DNA of 64,000 nt, taken from the NCBI GenBank assembly GCA_030744435.1, contig JASLQO010000011.1, positions 1-64,000 on the forward strand, in the 5' to 3' direction. The notes under the pieces were generated by a model, which saw only the letters and a list, made by a program, of their open reading frames with translations, was not told where the DNA came from and ran no database searches. Positions 52,581 to 60,619 of this stretch are shown here, piece by piece. Origin of the DNA: JASLQO01 sp002327525 (GTDB taxonomy: Bacteria > Pseudomonadota > Gammaproteobacteria > Pseudomonadales > Azotimanducaceae). Position 1 is the stretch's first letter. Each line of letters starts with the position of its first letter. The translations under genes and the position numbers were made by a program.

Positions 52581-53782
52581 ATAGGCGCCTTTCTCTCTGT
52601 CTGGCCGCTCCGGTGCTGGGCCTGGCGGGTTGCGTGACCACGCCAACGCAACTCGCACAGGATGCCGTCGTGATCGATACCCATATCGATGTTCCCTTCC
52701 GGCTCGAGCGCAAGCCACAGGACGTATCGGTGTCCACTCCGGACGGTGATTTCGACTATCCGCGCGCACGGGCCGGTGGACTGGATGCTATGTTCATGTC
52801 CATCTACATCCCTGCAAGCGTCGACGAGAACGGGGGAGCGGGCGTTCTGGCCAACAAACTGATCGACGGGGTGGAGGATCTCGAGCGCCTGCATCCCGAT
52901 AAATTCGCCGTCGCCACCTGCGCGGCGGACATCCTCGCCCAGAAGAGGCGCGGACTGGTGTCCATGCCCATGGGCATGGAAAACGGTGGGCCAGTTGCAG
53001 GCGAGGTCCAGAACCTGCAGCACTTCTACCAGCGCGGCATCCGTTACATCACACTCACCCACAGCAAGGCCAACCACATTTCAGATTCTTCCTATGACGA
53101 CTTCAGACGTTGGCAGGGGCTCTCATCTTTTGGCAGGAAGCTGATCAAGGCCATGAACGATACGGGCGTGATGATCGATGTTTCTCACATCTCAGACGAT
53201 GCGTTCTGGCAGGTTCTGGACCTCAGTGCGGTTCCCGTCATCGCCACCCACTCATCCATGCGCCACTTCACGCCCGGTTTCGAGCGCAACATGAGCGACG
53301 AGATGGTGGCAGCCCTCGGAAGCGCCGGGGGCGTCATTCAAATCAACTACGGAAGTGGATTTCTGACCGATGAGGCACGTGCCTGGTCGACGGAACTGCA
53401 ACGGGAGGCGCTGGCCTACGCCTTCAACAACGACATCCCCCAGAACGATCCACGCCTGCTCGCCTTCATGCAAGGTTACCGCGAGGATCATCCTTATCCC
53501 TATGCGACCCTCGAAGACGTACTCGACCACATCGACCGTGCGGTGGAAGCCGCCGGCATCGATGCAGTCGGAATCGGTTCGGACTACGACGGGGTTGACG
53601 ACACCCTGCCCGTCGGGCTCGAGGATGTCGCAAGCTATCCCAACCTGATTGCCGGACTTCGCACACGGGGCTACGACGACGGTGATATCACCAAGATCCT
53701 TGGCGACAACACACTGCGTGTCTGGCGTGCCGCGGAGCGCCACGCGGCGGCACAGGGCAATCCACCCCGCTGCCGCGGCTGA
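52577..53782 (+). CDS. M19 membrane dipeptidase lipoprotein
   Basis: A 401-residue zinc dipeptidase. It starts with TTG 52577, overlapping the previous stop; GGTGG lies four bases upstream. The signal ends VLGLAGC, lipidated Cys at about residue 18. Metal-binding segments of the M19 family are VIDTHIDVPF, GMENGGPV, YITLTHSKANHISDSS, MIDVSHISDDAFW and VIATHSSMRHF; the C-terminal GIGSDYDGVDDTL is also diagnostic. It acts outside the cytoplasm, cleaving dipeptides (possibly also D-amino-acid ones). Coupling to an MDR reductase is odd functionally. Confidence 0.94.
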   Translation: MNRRLSLCLAAPVLGLAGCVTTPTQLAQDAVVIDTHIDVPFRLERKPQDVSVSTPDGDFDYPRARAGGLDAMFMSIYIPASVDENGGAGVLANKLIDGVEDLERLHPDKFAVATCAADILAQKRRGLVSMPMGMENGGPVAGEVQNLQHFYQRGIRYITLTHSKANHISDSSYDDFRRWQGLSSFGRKLIKAMNDTGVMIDVSHISDDAFWQVLDLSAVPVIATHSSMRHFTPGFERNMSDEMVAALGSAGGVIQINYGSGFLTDEARAWSTELQREALAYAFNNDIPQNDPRLLAFMQGYREDHPYPYATLEDVLDHIDRAVEAAGIDAVGIGSDYDGVDDTLPVGLEDVASYPNLIAGLRTRGYDDGDITKILGDNTLRVWRAAERHAAAQGNPPRCRG

Positions 53783-53857
53783 GGAGATTCTGTTAAGGTG
53801 TCGCGCCTTTTTTAGGACGGAGCCGGAATCGGCAGGCCAGCGCGGCTCAAACACAGC

Positions 53858-54220
53858 GTGCAGAAACTGGATCGCATCGCCATCGTTCTCTCGGGCATCT
53901 GCCTGGTTCACTGCCTGGCCATACCGTTGGCGCTGGTGGTGCTGCCCACGCTCGGCGGTTTGTTGTTCGAATCACACGAGCTGTTTCATGCGTTTCTGCT
54001 CGTTCTCGGCATGCCGATAAGTGTGGTGGCACTCGTTTTCGGCTACCGCCGGCACGGACATGGGAACATCGTTGCGGTGGGCACGGCAGGTCTCTGCCTG
54101 ATGTTACTTGGCATCATGCATCTGTTCGGCGACGCAGGTGAAGTAGCGGCCACGGTGGCAGGCGCGCTGGTGCTGACAGCTGCGCACGTAATGAACATGC
54201 GAAAGTCATTGCATCACTGA
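53858..54220 (+). CDS. MerC-domain membrane protein
   Basis: A 120-residue inner-membrane protein with four hydrophobic segments. The first carries the Cys pair GICLVHCLAIPLALV typical of MerC-type proteins, followed by HELFHAFLLVLGMPISVVAL and FGYRRHGHG. MerC moves Hg(II) in mercury resistance, but many MerC-domain proteins occur without merA/merR, as here, so metal or unrelated roles are possible. GTG start at 53858. It lies 75 bases after the dipeptidase. Confidence 0.85.
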   Translation: MQKLDRIAIVLSGICLVHCLAIPLALVVLPTLGGLLFESHELFHAFLLVLGMPISVVALVFGYRRHGHGNIVAVGTAGLCLMLLGIMHLFGDAGEVAATVAGALVLTAAHVMNMRKSLHH

Positions 54221-54329
54221 CACTCATCAGCAATACACACTCGATTTCAAAACGAGCAACTACTTGTCGGTCAGCGGCGCAACTCTATTGCGTAGGCAGC
54301 ACATTCGCCTTCCTGCCAGCCCCGCGTTG

Positions 54330-54779
54330 TCAGCGCCTGTCCAGGCGAAGCACCAAACCACTACTCACCCAATTGTCTTCCACATCTACATCGTATTTGG
54401 CGACGTAGCCAGCTCCGACACGGCCGCGTTCCTCGAGATCATATATTTCCGTTGCGCGCAGTTGGTACAGCGTCTTCCCCATCCGAACGCGTACATGTGG
54501 ATCCGCCTCGATGAATGACGACCAGGTGGTACCCCCGGCACTCGTCGCGATGTACAGATCGCGACCGACGCCGAGCGCCCAGATGTTGATAGAGTAGGGT
54601 TTGCCTGGACGGGTTTCGAGCTGAATGGTCTCAGGCACATCGAGCCACTCGGCAGGAGGCTCCACGACCGTCCCGGACAGTTCGCCGCCGGGTATCACTA
54701 TGACCGGTTCCGCACACCCAGCGACCAACGACAGGCTAATACCGGCAAGCACTCCTCGCGCAATGATTCCTCGAAACAT
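54330..54779 (-). CDS. Lipoprotein with PPOX/DUF2255-like split-barrel
   Basis: A 149-residue protein starting at ATG 54779 (GAGGGAG upstream). The signal ends LVAGC (Cys 22). After a short linker the mature part reads RPGKPYSINIWALGVGRDLY, TTWSSFIEADPHVRVRMGKT and YQLRATEIYDLEERG, a pattern like F420/FMN split-barrel proteins, though the cofactor site is not clear. It shares the leader arrangement with the gene at 49430. Function unknown. Confidence 0.65.
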   Translation of the reverse strand: MFRGIIARGVLAGISLSLVAGCAEPVIVIPGGELSGTVVEPPAEWLDVPETIQLETRPGKPYSINIWALGVGRDLYIATSAGGTTWSSFIEADPHVRVRMGKTLYQLRATEIYDLEERGRVGAGYVAKYDVDVEDNWVSSGLVLRLDRR

Positions 54780-54950
54780 AAGCACTCCCTCTCGCCATTG
54801 ATCCCCGCCCCGCTCCAATCCTACGACAGACCGCCACACCCTGCACGCCGCCTTGTTACTCCAGCTGTACCGCGCTTTCGTGTTTTTTTCGATCGACCTG
54901 TCGAGCGGAGGCCGTGTGCAGGCAGACCCAGGCATGCTCCGAGTACCCTT

Positions 54951-55145
54951 TTGACGACCATTCGAACACTGCGTCAACCCGACATCGCCCACTGTGTCGA
55001 CATTCTGCGCGCGCTCCCGCAGTAGTTCGGCATTGAAGCAGCCATCCTTGAACGCGCCGCGAATCTCGAAAACCTCGACGGATACATCGCTGTCGATCGC
55101 ACCCAGGCAATCGGAATCGTGGGGCTCAAACGCTACGGCGCTCGG
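54951..55145 (+). pseudogene. GNAT acetyltransferase fragment
   Basis: The frame from 54951 reads IRTLRQPDIAHCVDILRALP, Q, then TAG (55023) where relatives have Trp, then FGIEAAILERAANLENLDGY and IAVDRTQAIGIVGLKRYGA. This is the first half of a GNAT domain; the acetyl-CoA-binding half (Q/RxxGxG/A) is missing. Confidence 0.7.
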
Positions 55146-55311
55146 GACGGGCATCATTACTCTGGCCCTGTTGAACGCCTTTTCGCTGAGCACGCCGCTG
55201 GTGTCGGGGGTCTACCTCATCTCGGTGTTCTGGCACGTTCTGCAGGCGGCCATACTCTTGATCATGCTGATCTGGATACCTTCCTCGCGCATCGAGAAGT
55301 ACATGAGTTGA
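55140..55311 (+). pseudogene. Membrane protein fragment
   Basis: Directly joined to the GNAT fragment, another frame encodes about 55 residues with two hydrophobic helices (GIITLALLNAFSLSTPLVSG, FWHVLQAAILLIMLIWIP) and a tail SSRIEKYMS. It has no start of its own. It appears to be the end of an unknown membrane protein fused by deletion. Confidence 0.4.
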
Positions 55312-55316
55312 GTTGA

Positions 55317-55565
55317 GCCGAGCCGGCAAACCGCATTCGCGATGCTTCGAAACTGACCGGCACCCTCACGTTACGCTCGGGTGCCACTTCGAATACTCAC
55401 TTCGACAAATATCTCTTCGGATCGGAACCCTCGCTACTTCGCGAAATCGCCGTCGGCAGCGTGGTTTTTCCCACAGGCTCCGGCAGTATCACAACGCTCG
55501 AACACGACAGCGAATGGCGTGACCGAAAAGTAGTCCAACTCGCTAACTCGGAACACTTGGACTAG
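55317..55565 (+). pseudogene. Orotate phosphoribosyltransferase-like fragment
   Basis: After the preceding stop the frame reads LTGTLTLRSGATSNTHFDKY followed by LFGSEPSLLREIA, the N-terminal signature of an OPRT-like phosphoribosyltransferase. The PRPP-binding loop and the rest are absent; the remaining 35 residues to the TAG are unrelated. A third decayed gene in a row. Confidence 0.6.
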
Positions 55566-55570
55566 CATTA

Positions 55571-56200
55571 GTGCCCGTGAATTCGGCAAAACAGGCACTT
55601 CTGCGACTGCGCGAGGGTAATCGGCGCTTCGCCAGCGGAGAACCCAGTATAGACAGCCAAATCCACCCGTCCCGCCGCCGGGATCTGATCGACGGGCAGA
55701 TGCCCTTCGCCATCGTGCTCGGCTGTTCCGACTCGCGGGTACCGGTGGAACTGATTTTCGATCAGGGGCTGGGTGAGCTATTCGTGATCCGCGTGGCTGG
55801 CAATGTCGTCACGCCCCCGGGTATCGGCAGCGTCGAGTTCGCGGCCGAGAGTTTCGGTGTGCGCCTCGTCGTCGTTCTCGGTCACGAACAGTGTGGTGCG
55901 GTCCGCGCGGCTCTCGATGAGCTGCGCAACCCGGCGACTTCCCGGTCACCCAATCTGCGCTCGATCACGGGCCGCATCAGGCCCACCGTCGAAGCGCTCA
56001 CACAGTTGAATGATGTCGATATCGATGATGCTCTGTTGCGCCGCGCTGTCCGGGCCAACGTGGAGGCTTCGATAGACAGTCTGACGGCAGGTTCGTCCTT
56101 CCTCAGCGATCTCGTGGCGCGGGGCGATATGCTGGTGGTGGGTGCCGAGTACTCACTTCAGACCGGTGAAGTGACGTTTCATGACGAGAACGAAACGTGA
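55571..56200 (+). CDS. Beta-class carbonic anhydrase
   Basis: A 209-residue zinc enzyme interconverting CO2 and bicarbonate. Zinc ligands are Cys and Asp in LGCSDSRVPVELIFDQGLGE and His/Cys in LGHEQCGAVRAAL; RVAGNVVTP is the usual active-site strand. The C-terminal VGAEYSLQTGEVTFH is typical. GTG at 55571 is used; a second GTG two codons on is possible. It is intact although surrounded by gene fragments. Confidence 0.95.
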   Translation: MPVNSAKQALLRLREGNRRFASGEPSIDSQIHPSRRRDLIDGQMPFAIVLGCSDSRVPVELIFDQGLGELFVIRVAGNVVTPPGIGSVEFAAESFGVRLVVVLGHEQCGAVRAALDELRNPATSRSPNLRSITGRIRPTVEALTQLNDVDIDDALLRRAVRANVEASIDSLTAGSSFLSDLVARGDMLVVGAEYSLQTGEVTFHDENET

Positions 56201-56249
56201 CGCCAGTATTCGTACAACGCGCCGGCACTGCGACGCTTCCGTGTCTCGG

Positions 56250-56330
56250 ATGCCCGAGCTGTTCATCGGCTGGTTCAGCCTCACGCCAACATCAGATCCT
56301 GCGGAACTCCGGCTAGGATACCGCCTCCAC
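56250..56330 (+). pseudogene. GNAT acetyltransferase fragment
   Basis: A short piece, ELFIGWFSLTPTSDPAELRL followed by GYRLHQHARGH, matches the central strands of a GNAT domain just before the acetyl-CoA loop. Frame breaks follow immediately. To 56515 another frame reads AESTQLWEGHDVMDETARQR, not recognised. The 56201-56612 stretch holds no intact gene. Confidence 0.5.
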
Positions 56331-56612
56331 CAGCACGCCCGGGGACATTGCGGTGGCCACGACCTATCACGCAGAATCCACGCAACTCTGGGAGGGGCAC
56401 GATGTAATGGACGAAACAGCCCGCCAGCGGCTGATGGCTCTGGTAACCGGACAGTTTCGCTTCGATAACAAACATACCTCCGATGCGCGCCACTCGGCCA
56501 AACGAAGATCTCGCTGACACGTAAGGGATGCACAACGGCACGCATCGATGGATAATCAAGCCTACTGCGACGGAGCACCATATAAAAACATGCCGCTACC
56601 GGGTAGACGACT

Positions 56613-57047
56613 ATGAAGACATCATCCGTCATAGGCCTGCAACCGCTACCGGCCATCGCCCTCATTGCCTTCTGCCTCTGCGCTCCCGTACAAGCCAACG
56701 ACCAGATCGAGTTCGCTGAACAAAACACTCTCACCTGGCTCGCGCTCATCGACGCTGGTGAATACGCTCGCAGCTGGTCCGGCGGCGCGGCGCTCTTTCG
56801 TGAACGTGTCACACAATCTCAGTGGGAACAGGCCCTGCGTTCTGCCCGCCCATCCTTCGGAACCCTGGTTTCGCGCGTGCGCAGCACCGCCACACACAAA
56901 AAATCACTGCCCGGCGCACCTGACGGCCACTACGTGGTATTCCAGTTCGCCACCAGTTTCCAACATAAACAGGCGGCCACGGAGACAGTCACAAGCATGC
57001 AGGAAGCCGATGGACAATGGCGCGTCGCCGGCTACTACATACAATAG
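56613..57047 (+). CDS. Exported DUF4019 protein
   Basis: A 144-residue protein. The signal peptide is LPAIALIAFCLCAPVQAND, cleaved near residue 28. The mature domain (AEQNTLTWLALIDAGEYARS, WSGGAALFRERVTQSQWEQ, GHYVVFQFATSFQHK, QWRVAGYYIQ) is the DUF4019 pattern of small periplasmic proteins with a cystatin/NTF2-like fold. Its role is not established. It lies five bases before the interrupted GNAT gene. Confidence 0.87.
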   Translation: MKTSSVIGLQPLPAIALIAFCLCAPVQANDQIEFAEQNTLTWLALIDAGEYARSWSGGAALFRERVTQSQWEQALRSARPSFGTLVSRVRSTATHKKSLPGAPDGHYVVFQFATSFQHKQAATETVTSMQEADGQWRVAGYYIQ

Positions 57048-57052
57048 TGTAG

Positions 57053-57598
57053 ATGACGGCCTTTCCAGCATCCCTGCCGCAGCTCGAGAGCGAGTTGGTG
57101 TACTTGCGCGAGTTCCTGGAACGCGACGTACCCGCCTGGTTCGAGCATCTGGGCGACCGCGAATCCGCTCACCTCACCGGCGATCCCACGCCGGCCTCCA
57201 TAGATGTGTGTTTCGAATGGCTCAACGCCCATAGGCAAGCCGTCAGAGACCACACGGCATTGCGCTGGGCCATCGTACCGAGAGGTTCGATCCACAGCGT
57301 CGGATCGATCGGCCTCATGCGTGTTGAGGAAGAACGCGTAGAAATCGGTGCCGCAATCGGTCGAGCACACTGCAGCCGTGGTTTCGCGACTGCGGCTGCG
57401 GTATTGATGATCGACTATGCGTTTCGCAAACTCCCTGTCCCGCACGTCTGAGCAGATCTGTTGACCATAAACTTGGCCTCCATACGGGTACTGGAGAAGC
57501 TCGGATTCGCCCGCCACAGCCACCTCGACTCCTATCGGCGCCACGACGATACAACGCTACCCGGTTATCTGTATCGTCTGGATGCCACTGGTCACTGA
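57053..57598 (+). pseudogene. GNAT acetyltransferase with one in-frame TGA
   Basis: ATG 57053 opens a RimJ/RimL-type GNAT: REFLERDVPAWFEHLGDRES, SVGSIGLMRVEEERVEIGAA and IGRAHCSRGFATAAAVLMID. TGA at 57449 interrupts it, but the same frame continues without further defect: ADLLTINLASIRVLEKLGFA to LPGYLYRLDATGH and a stop at 57596. A single CGA to TGA change would explain this. The acetyl-CoA loop is before the stop; the last 48 residues with conserved NxxSIRVLEKLGF are after it. Confidence 0.8.
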
Positions 57599-57613
57599 AT
57601 GAGGAGGAGCCAT

Positions 57614-57904
57614 ATGGCCGTATATTTCGTCGTACAGATCGACATCGAGGATCGCGGGCGTTACGGCCAGTACGAGGCTGGGTTCATGGAGATCTTCGGC
57701 CACCACGGCGGCAAGGTGCTCAGCGTGGATGAAGATCCGATCCTACTCGAAGGAACCTGGCCGCACACCCGCACGGTGCTGCTGGAGTTCCCGGACGCCC
57801 ACGCCGCCCGCACTTGGTACGACTCTCCTGCATACCAGCAGTTGGCACGCCACCGGTTCGCGGCGTCGACCAGTAACGCCGTGATGATTCAGGGGCTGGA
57901 GTGA
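57614..57904 (+). CDS. DUF1330 family protein
   Basis: A 96-residue dimeric alpha-beta barrel-type protein. It begins AVYFVVQIDIEDRGRYGQYE and contains GGKVLSVDEDPILLEGTWPH with LEFPDAHAARTWYDSPAYQQ, all typical of DUF1330. ATG 57614 has AGGAGG upstream; an ATG at 57599 is less well placed. The stop overlaps the GTG of the next gene (GTGA). Confidence 0.92.
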   Translation: MAVYFVVQIDIEDRGRYGQYEAGFMEIFGHHGGKVLSVDEDPILLEGTWPHTRTVLLEFPDAHAARTWYDSPAYQQLARHRFAASTSNAVMIQGLE

Positions 57905-58311
57905 CGGGTCCGACGGAGCCTCGCGATCCGCTCGAGCGACTGCAGTGCATCGCACGTCCTCTCACACCCTTGAGGTACGTCCCGCTGGCAGCAGCTTTCG
58001 CATTCGCCGCCCTGTTCCTCGTATCGGCACTCGACATCGAGGCGCTACGCGGCGAAGCACCCGAGCGATACACCATCCCCGCACTGCTCGGCGTACTCTG
58101 GTCGCTGGCCATTTTCAGTTTCATCGTTTCCTTTCGTGAGGTACCTCCCCCAGTGCCCCAGGATGCCGGTCTGGTGGCGCGCCTTCGCGTGAGGTTCGCC
58201 CGAGCCTACTACTGGCTGCTCGCGGGTTCTCTGGCCTTTCTCACGTTCGCCGTCGCCTACCTTTCTTACCGCTTGCTCTCGGTCTGGTCATCCGACTTCA
58301 CGACCCCATGA
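57901..58311 (+). CDS. Membrane protein of unknown function
   Basis: A 136-residue protein with three clear hydrophobic helices (about residues 28-45, 60-78 and 104-126). It has charged connecting segments such as FREVPPPVPQDAGLVARLRV. It starts at GTG 57901, overlapping the DUF1330 stop, with AGGGG upstream, so it is translationally coupled. I do not recognise it. Confidence 0.75.
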   Translation: MTGPTEPRDPLERLQCIARPLTPLRYVPLAAAFAFAALFLVSALDIEALRGEAPERYTIPALLGVLWSLAIFSFIVSFREVPPPVPQDAGLVARLRVRFARAYYWLLAGSLAFLTFAVAYLSYRLLSVWSSDFTTP

Positions 58312-58368
58312 TCGACGCTAAACTGCCATTTCCACACACTATATTTCCATCGTTTCTGGGGACTGTTC

Positions 58369-58545
58369 ATGTTGCTGAGATTTCTCGCCGCTATTCTCCT
58401 GTCGGTATTACTCGGTGTCTGTGCACCCGAACCAGGTAGTAAGGCCTGGTGCGAGTAGATGAAGGAGAAACCGAAGGGTGATTGGAGCGTCAACGACGCG
58501 ACCGAATACACCAAGAGCTGTATCTTCGAAAACAACGACGAATAA
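58369..58545 (+). pseudogene. DUF3012-type lipoprotein with an in-frame amber codon
   Basis: ATG 58369 (GGGGA six bases upstream) encodes a short leader (LLRFLAAILLSVLLGVCAPE) and then GSKAWCE, TAG (58456), MKEKPKGDWSVNDATEYTKS and CIFENNDE to TAA. Apart from the TAG it is a complete 58-residue DUF3012 protein with both conserved Cys (WCE and SCIF). The TAG stands where relatives carry a variable polar residue, often Gln. Confidence 0.8.
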
Positions 58546-58560
58546 CACCGGCGCCAAGCC

Positions 58561-60102
58561 TCAGTCAGTGTGGGCGGCGGCGGAAACAACACGCGCCGCA
58601 CCGGACTTGATCTGCTCCTTGCGATCACTGACCAGCACGAGCTGCGAGGTGTTGGCGTTCAGCACACCGATCGTGGGATGAAACACGCGCTCACCCGAAG
58701 CGTATCCAACCTCCACTTCGAATGTCAGATCGCCCAGGTCGATGGCCGTGCTGTTGACCACCTGCATCACGACACGACCATCGTCATCGAGGCTCAGCGA
58801 CGTTCGAAGGTAGCGGTCCGGGCGGCGCGGCAGATCAACACGCACCAGATTGGCACGCGCCTCGGTGGCCGTCTTACCTTTACCTCCTGCGGCCTCCTCG
58901 AAGTGATCCACTGCCGCATCCAGATCGGCGTCGGCCTCGGCGATCTTGCCGAGTTCAAGATGAGCAATGGCTGTCGGCAACAGTTCGAGGGAGCGCGTCA
59001 GATCGGTTTTCGCCAAGCCGCGCTGCCCGAGTCCGGCATGGGCCAGTCCGCGACCGACGTAGTAAGAGAACATGCCATCGTATCGCGCCACAGCCCGGTC
59101 GTAGTTCGTGACAGCGTCGGCCCACCGCTCCTGGCTGAGACGTATGTGGCCACGCAAGGCGTGAAACTCCGGCTCCGCATTCTGCATTCCGATCGCATTG
59201 CGGATCTTTTCGAGAGCGACCTGCACCTCATCATCCGACAGAAGCGCACGGGCCTGGTCGAATTCGTCGTAGGCAACCTTGTCCCGCACCAGGGTCGCTA
59301 TCGCCCGGCGATGCCGATCCCGCCCGATTTCGCCGTTCTCAAAGCCCTCGGCGCGCAGTTGATCGACCGTGACGCGATTGTTGCGCACCCTTTCACGAGA
59401 AGGCGGGTGGCTGGCGAACAGGCCCCTCGACCAGCCCTCGGAGCGGTCTCCGGACAGGCGCACGAAGGTCTCCTGCAGCGATACGGAGGCTTGCGGATCG
59501 TATCCGGCCTGAGCCATGAAGCGGGTACCGTAAAGGTCCGATTCACGTTCCGCATCGCGGCCATACTTCTGATTGATGAGTCCGGCGGCCACCTGCGCAC
59601 CTTGTAGCAGCGCCTGCCCGTAATCCGTAGCGATCGCACCGATGGCCACCGCGACTACCGCCCCTTGGAGGAACGCCCCCCGCTCGATGTACTGGGCACC
59701 GTGGCGGGCTGCTGCATGCACGATCTCATGCCCGAGTACGGAGGCGAGCTCGGCCTCTGTCTCGAGTTCCACCAGCAACCCACGGTTGATCGCGATCTTG
59801 CCACCCGGCAGTGCCCAGGCGTTGGGTAGCGAATTGTTGAGTACGACGAATTCAAAAGGCAGATCCACAGGAGAGAATTTCGACACTCGCTGCCCGACGG
59901 CCGAAACGTAACCCAGTACCTGCGGATCGACAACATAGCGGCCACCCTGCATCTGCTGGGCGGGCCCATACTGGCGTTTGCCTATGGAAATCTGGCTCTC
60001 GGTGGAGACCCAGCCTACTTCCCGCTCGCCCGTTACCGGGTTGACGACACAACCAGCCGCATACAGGAGAAGCACCAACCATACACAGTGTCGCGTCGTC
60101 AT
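58561..60102 (-). CDS. M48 family metalloprotease lipoprotein with TPR repeats
   Basis: A 513-residue periplasmic protease related to BepA/LoiP. It starts at ATG 60102 (AAGG seven bases upstream); ATG 60120 is possible. The lipoprotein signal ends LLYAAGC (Cys about 18). The zinc site is GHEIVHAAARHG (HExxH, about residue 122) with the third ligand in ERESDLYGTRFMAQAGYDP. From about residue 280 TPR-like helices follow (FHALRGHIRLSQERWADAVT), then a beta-rich tail. BepA-type enzymes control outer-membrane protein assembly. Confidence 0.92.
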   Translation of the reverse strand: MTTRHCVWLVLLLYAAGCVVNPVTGEREVGWVSTESQISIGKRQYGPAQQMQGGRYVVDPQVLGYVSAVGQRVSKFSPVDLPFEFVVLNNSLPNAWALPGGKIAINRGLLVELETEAELASVLGHEIVHAAARHGAQYIERGAFLQGAVVAVAIGAIATDYGQALLQGAQVAAGLINQKYGRDAERESDLYGTRFMAQAGYDPQASVSLQETFVRLSGDRSEGWSRGLFASHPPSRERVRNNRVTVDQLRAEGFENGEIGRDRHRRAIATLVRDKVAYDEFDQARALLSDDEVQVALEKIRNAIGMQNAEPEFHALRGHIRLSQERWADAVTNYDRAVARYDGMFSYYVGRGLAHAGLGQRGLAKTDLTRSLELLPTAIAHLELGKIAEADADLDAAVDHFEEAAGGKGKTATEARANLVRVDLPRRPDRYLRTSLSLDDDGRVVMQVVNSTAIDLGDLTFEVEVGYASGERVFHPTIGVLNANTSQLVLVSDRKEQIKSGAARVVSAAAHTD

Positions 60103-60295
60103 CCAGAAGCCTTCATTCATCCAAGCGTCCTCATTCGCTGGTTCCGCCACGGTGCATGAGCGATGTTACTCAAGCGAACGCACGCTGGATAACGCGCGAA
60201 CAGTCAACATATCTGCCTTTGTCGATTCCATAATGCTTCCATATGTACTCTGAACTGGTTTCAGCATTCCCCCCTAGTATGCAAATCGTGCGCTC

Positions 60296-60484
60296 TTGAC
60301 ATGTATTGCGGTCGCAGCGCCAGAAGACATCTGGGAGATCTTCGCAGGAGATAAGGATTACGGCGTGCGGGTTCACGAAAACACCATCGATTACGAAGCG
60401 CCGCTCACGCGGGGTGAAAGCGCGCTACTCCTCGGCGCTCTTCTCACCCTGGCGGCCAGCATCGCCTCGTTTATGGCGCTATAG
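60296..60484 (+). CDS. Possible small membrane protein
   Basis: An open frame of 62 residues from TTG 60296: PEDIWEIFAGDKDYGVRVHE, then a hydrophobic C-terminal helix (SALLLGALLTLAASIASFMA). No ribosome binding site is clear and the N-terminus looks cut, so it may be a gene end. It is followed by a terminator 70 bases downstream. Confidence 0.35.
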   Translation: MTCIAVAAPEDIWEIFAGDKDYGVRVHENTIDYEAPLTRGESALLLGALLTLAASIASFMAL

Positions 60485-60553
60485 GACTGCGACGCACTGG
60501 AAGGACCAAATACCCCAACTCCCCAAAGAGACCTTGTGACCAAACTGACCAAC

Positions 60554-60576
60554 CCCGCTTCAAGCGGGTTTTTTTT
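60554..60576 (+). terminator. Rho-independent terminator
   Basis: CCCGC-TTCAA-GCGGG followed by eight Ts. It separates the small ORF before it from the glyoxalase gene. Confidence 0.92.
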
Positions 60577-60619
60577 GTCCTGTAGAATGCCGGTCCAATA
60601 AACATTTGCGACTCGATAC

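Noticed and set aside
53858..54220. Mercury resistance operon
   Set aside because: Only a MerC-domain protein is present; there is no merA, merT, merP or merR. The MerR gene at 8480 is the housekeeping pheST-linked type.
57449..57451. Selenocysteine codon in the GNAT gene
   Set aside because: GNAT enzymes have no use for it at this place, no SECIS-like structure was seen, and CGA to TGA mutation suffices.
20678..58458. Genome-wide reassignment of TAG to glutamine
   Set aside because: TAG ends several intact genes here: the hydroxylase large subunit, where the next gene starts inside the stop, and the crotonase at 48520, followed at once by a terminator. The broken genes also carry frameshifts and deletions, so mutation is simpler.
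58570..59607. A 345-residue plus-strand protein over the M48 protease
   Set aside because: Antisense shadow; the minus strand has HExxH and TPR patterns.
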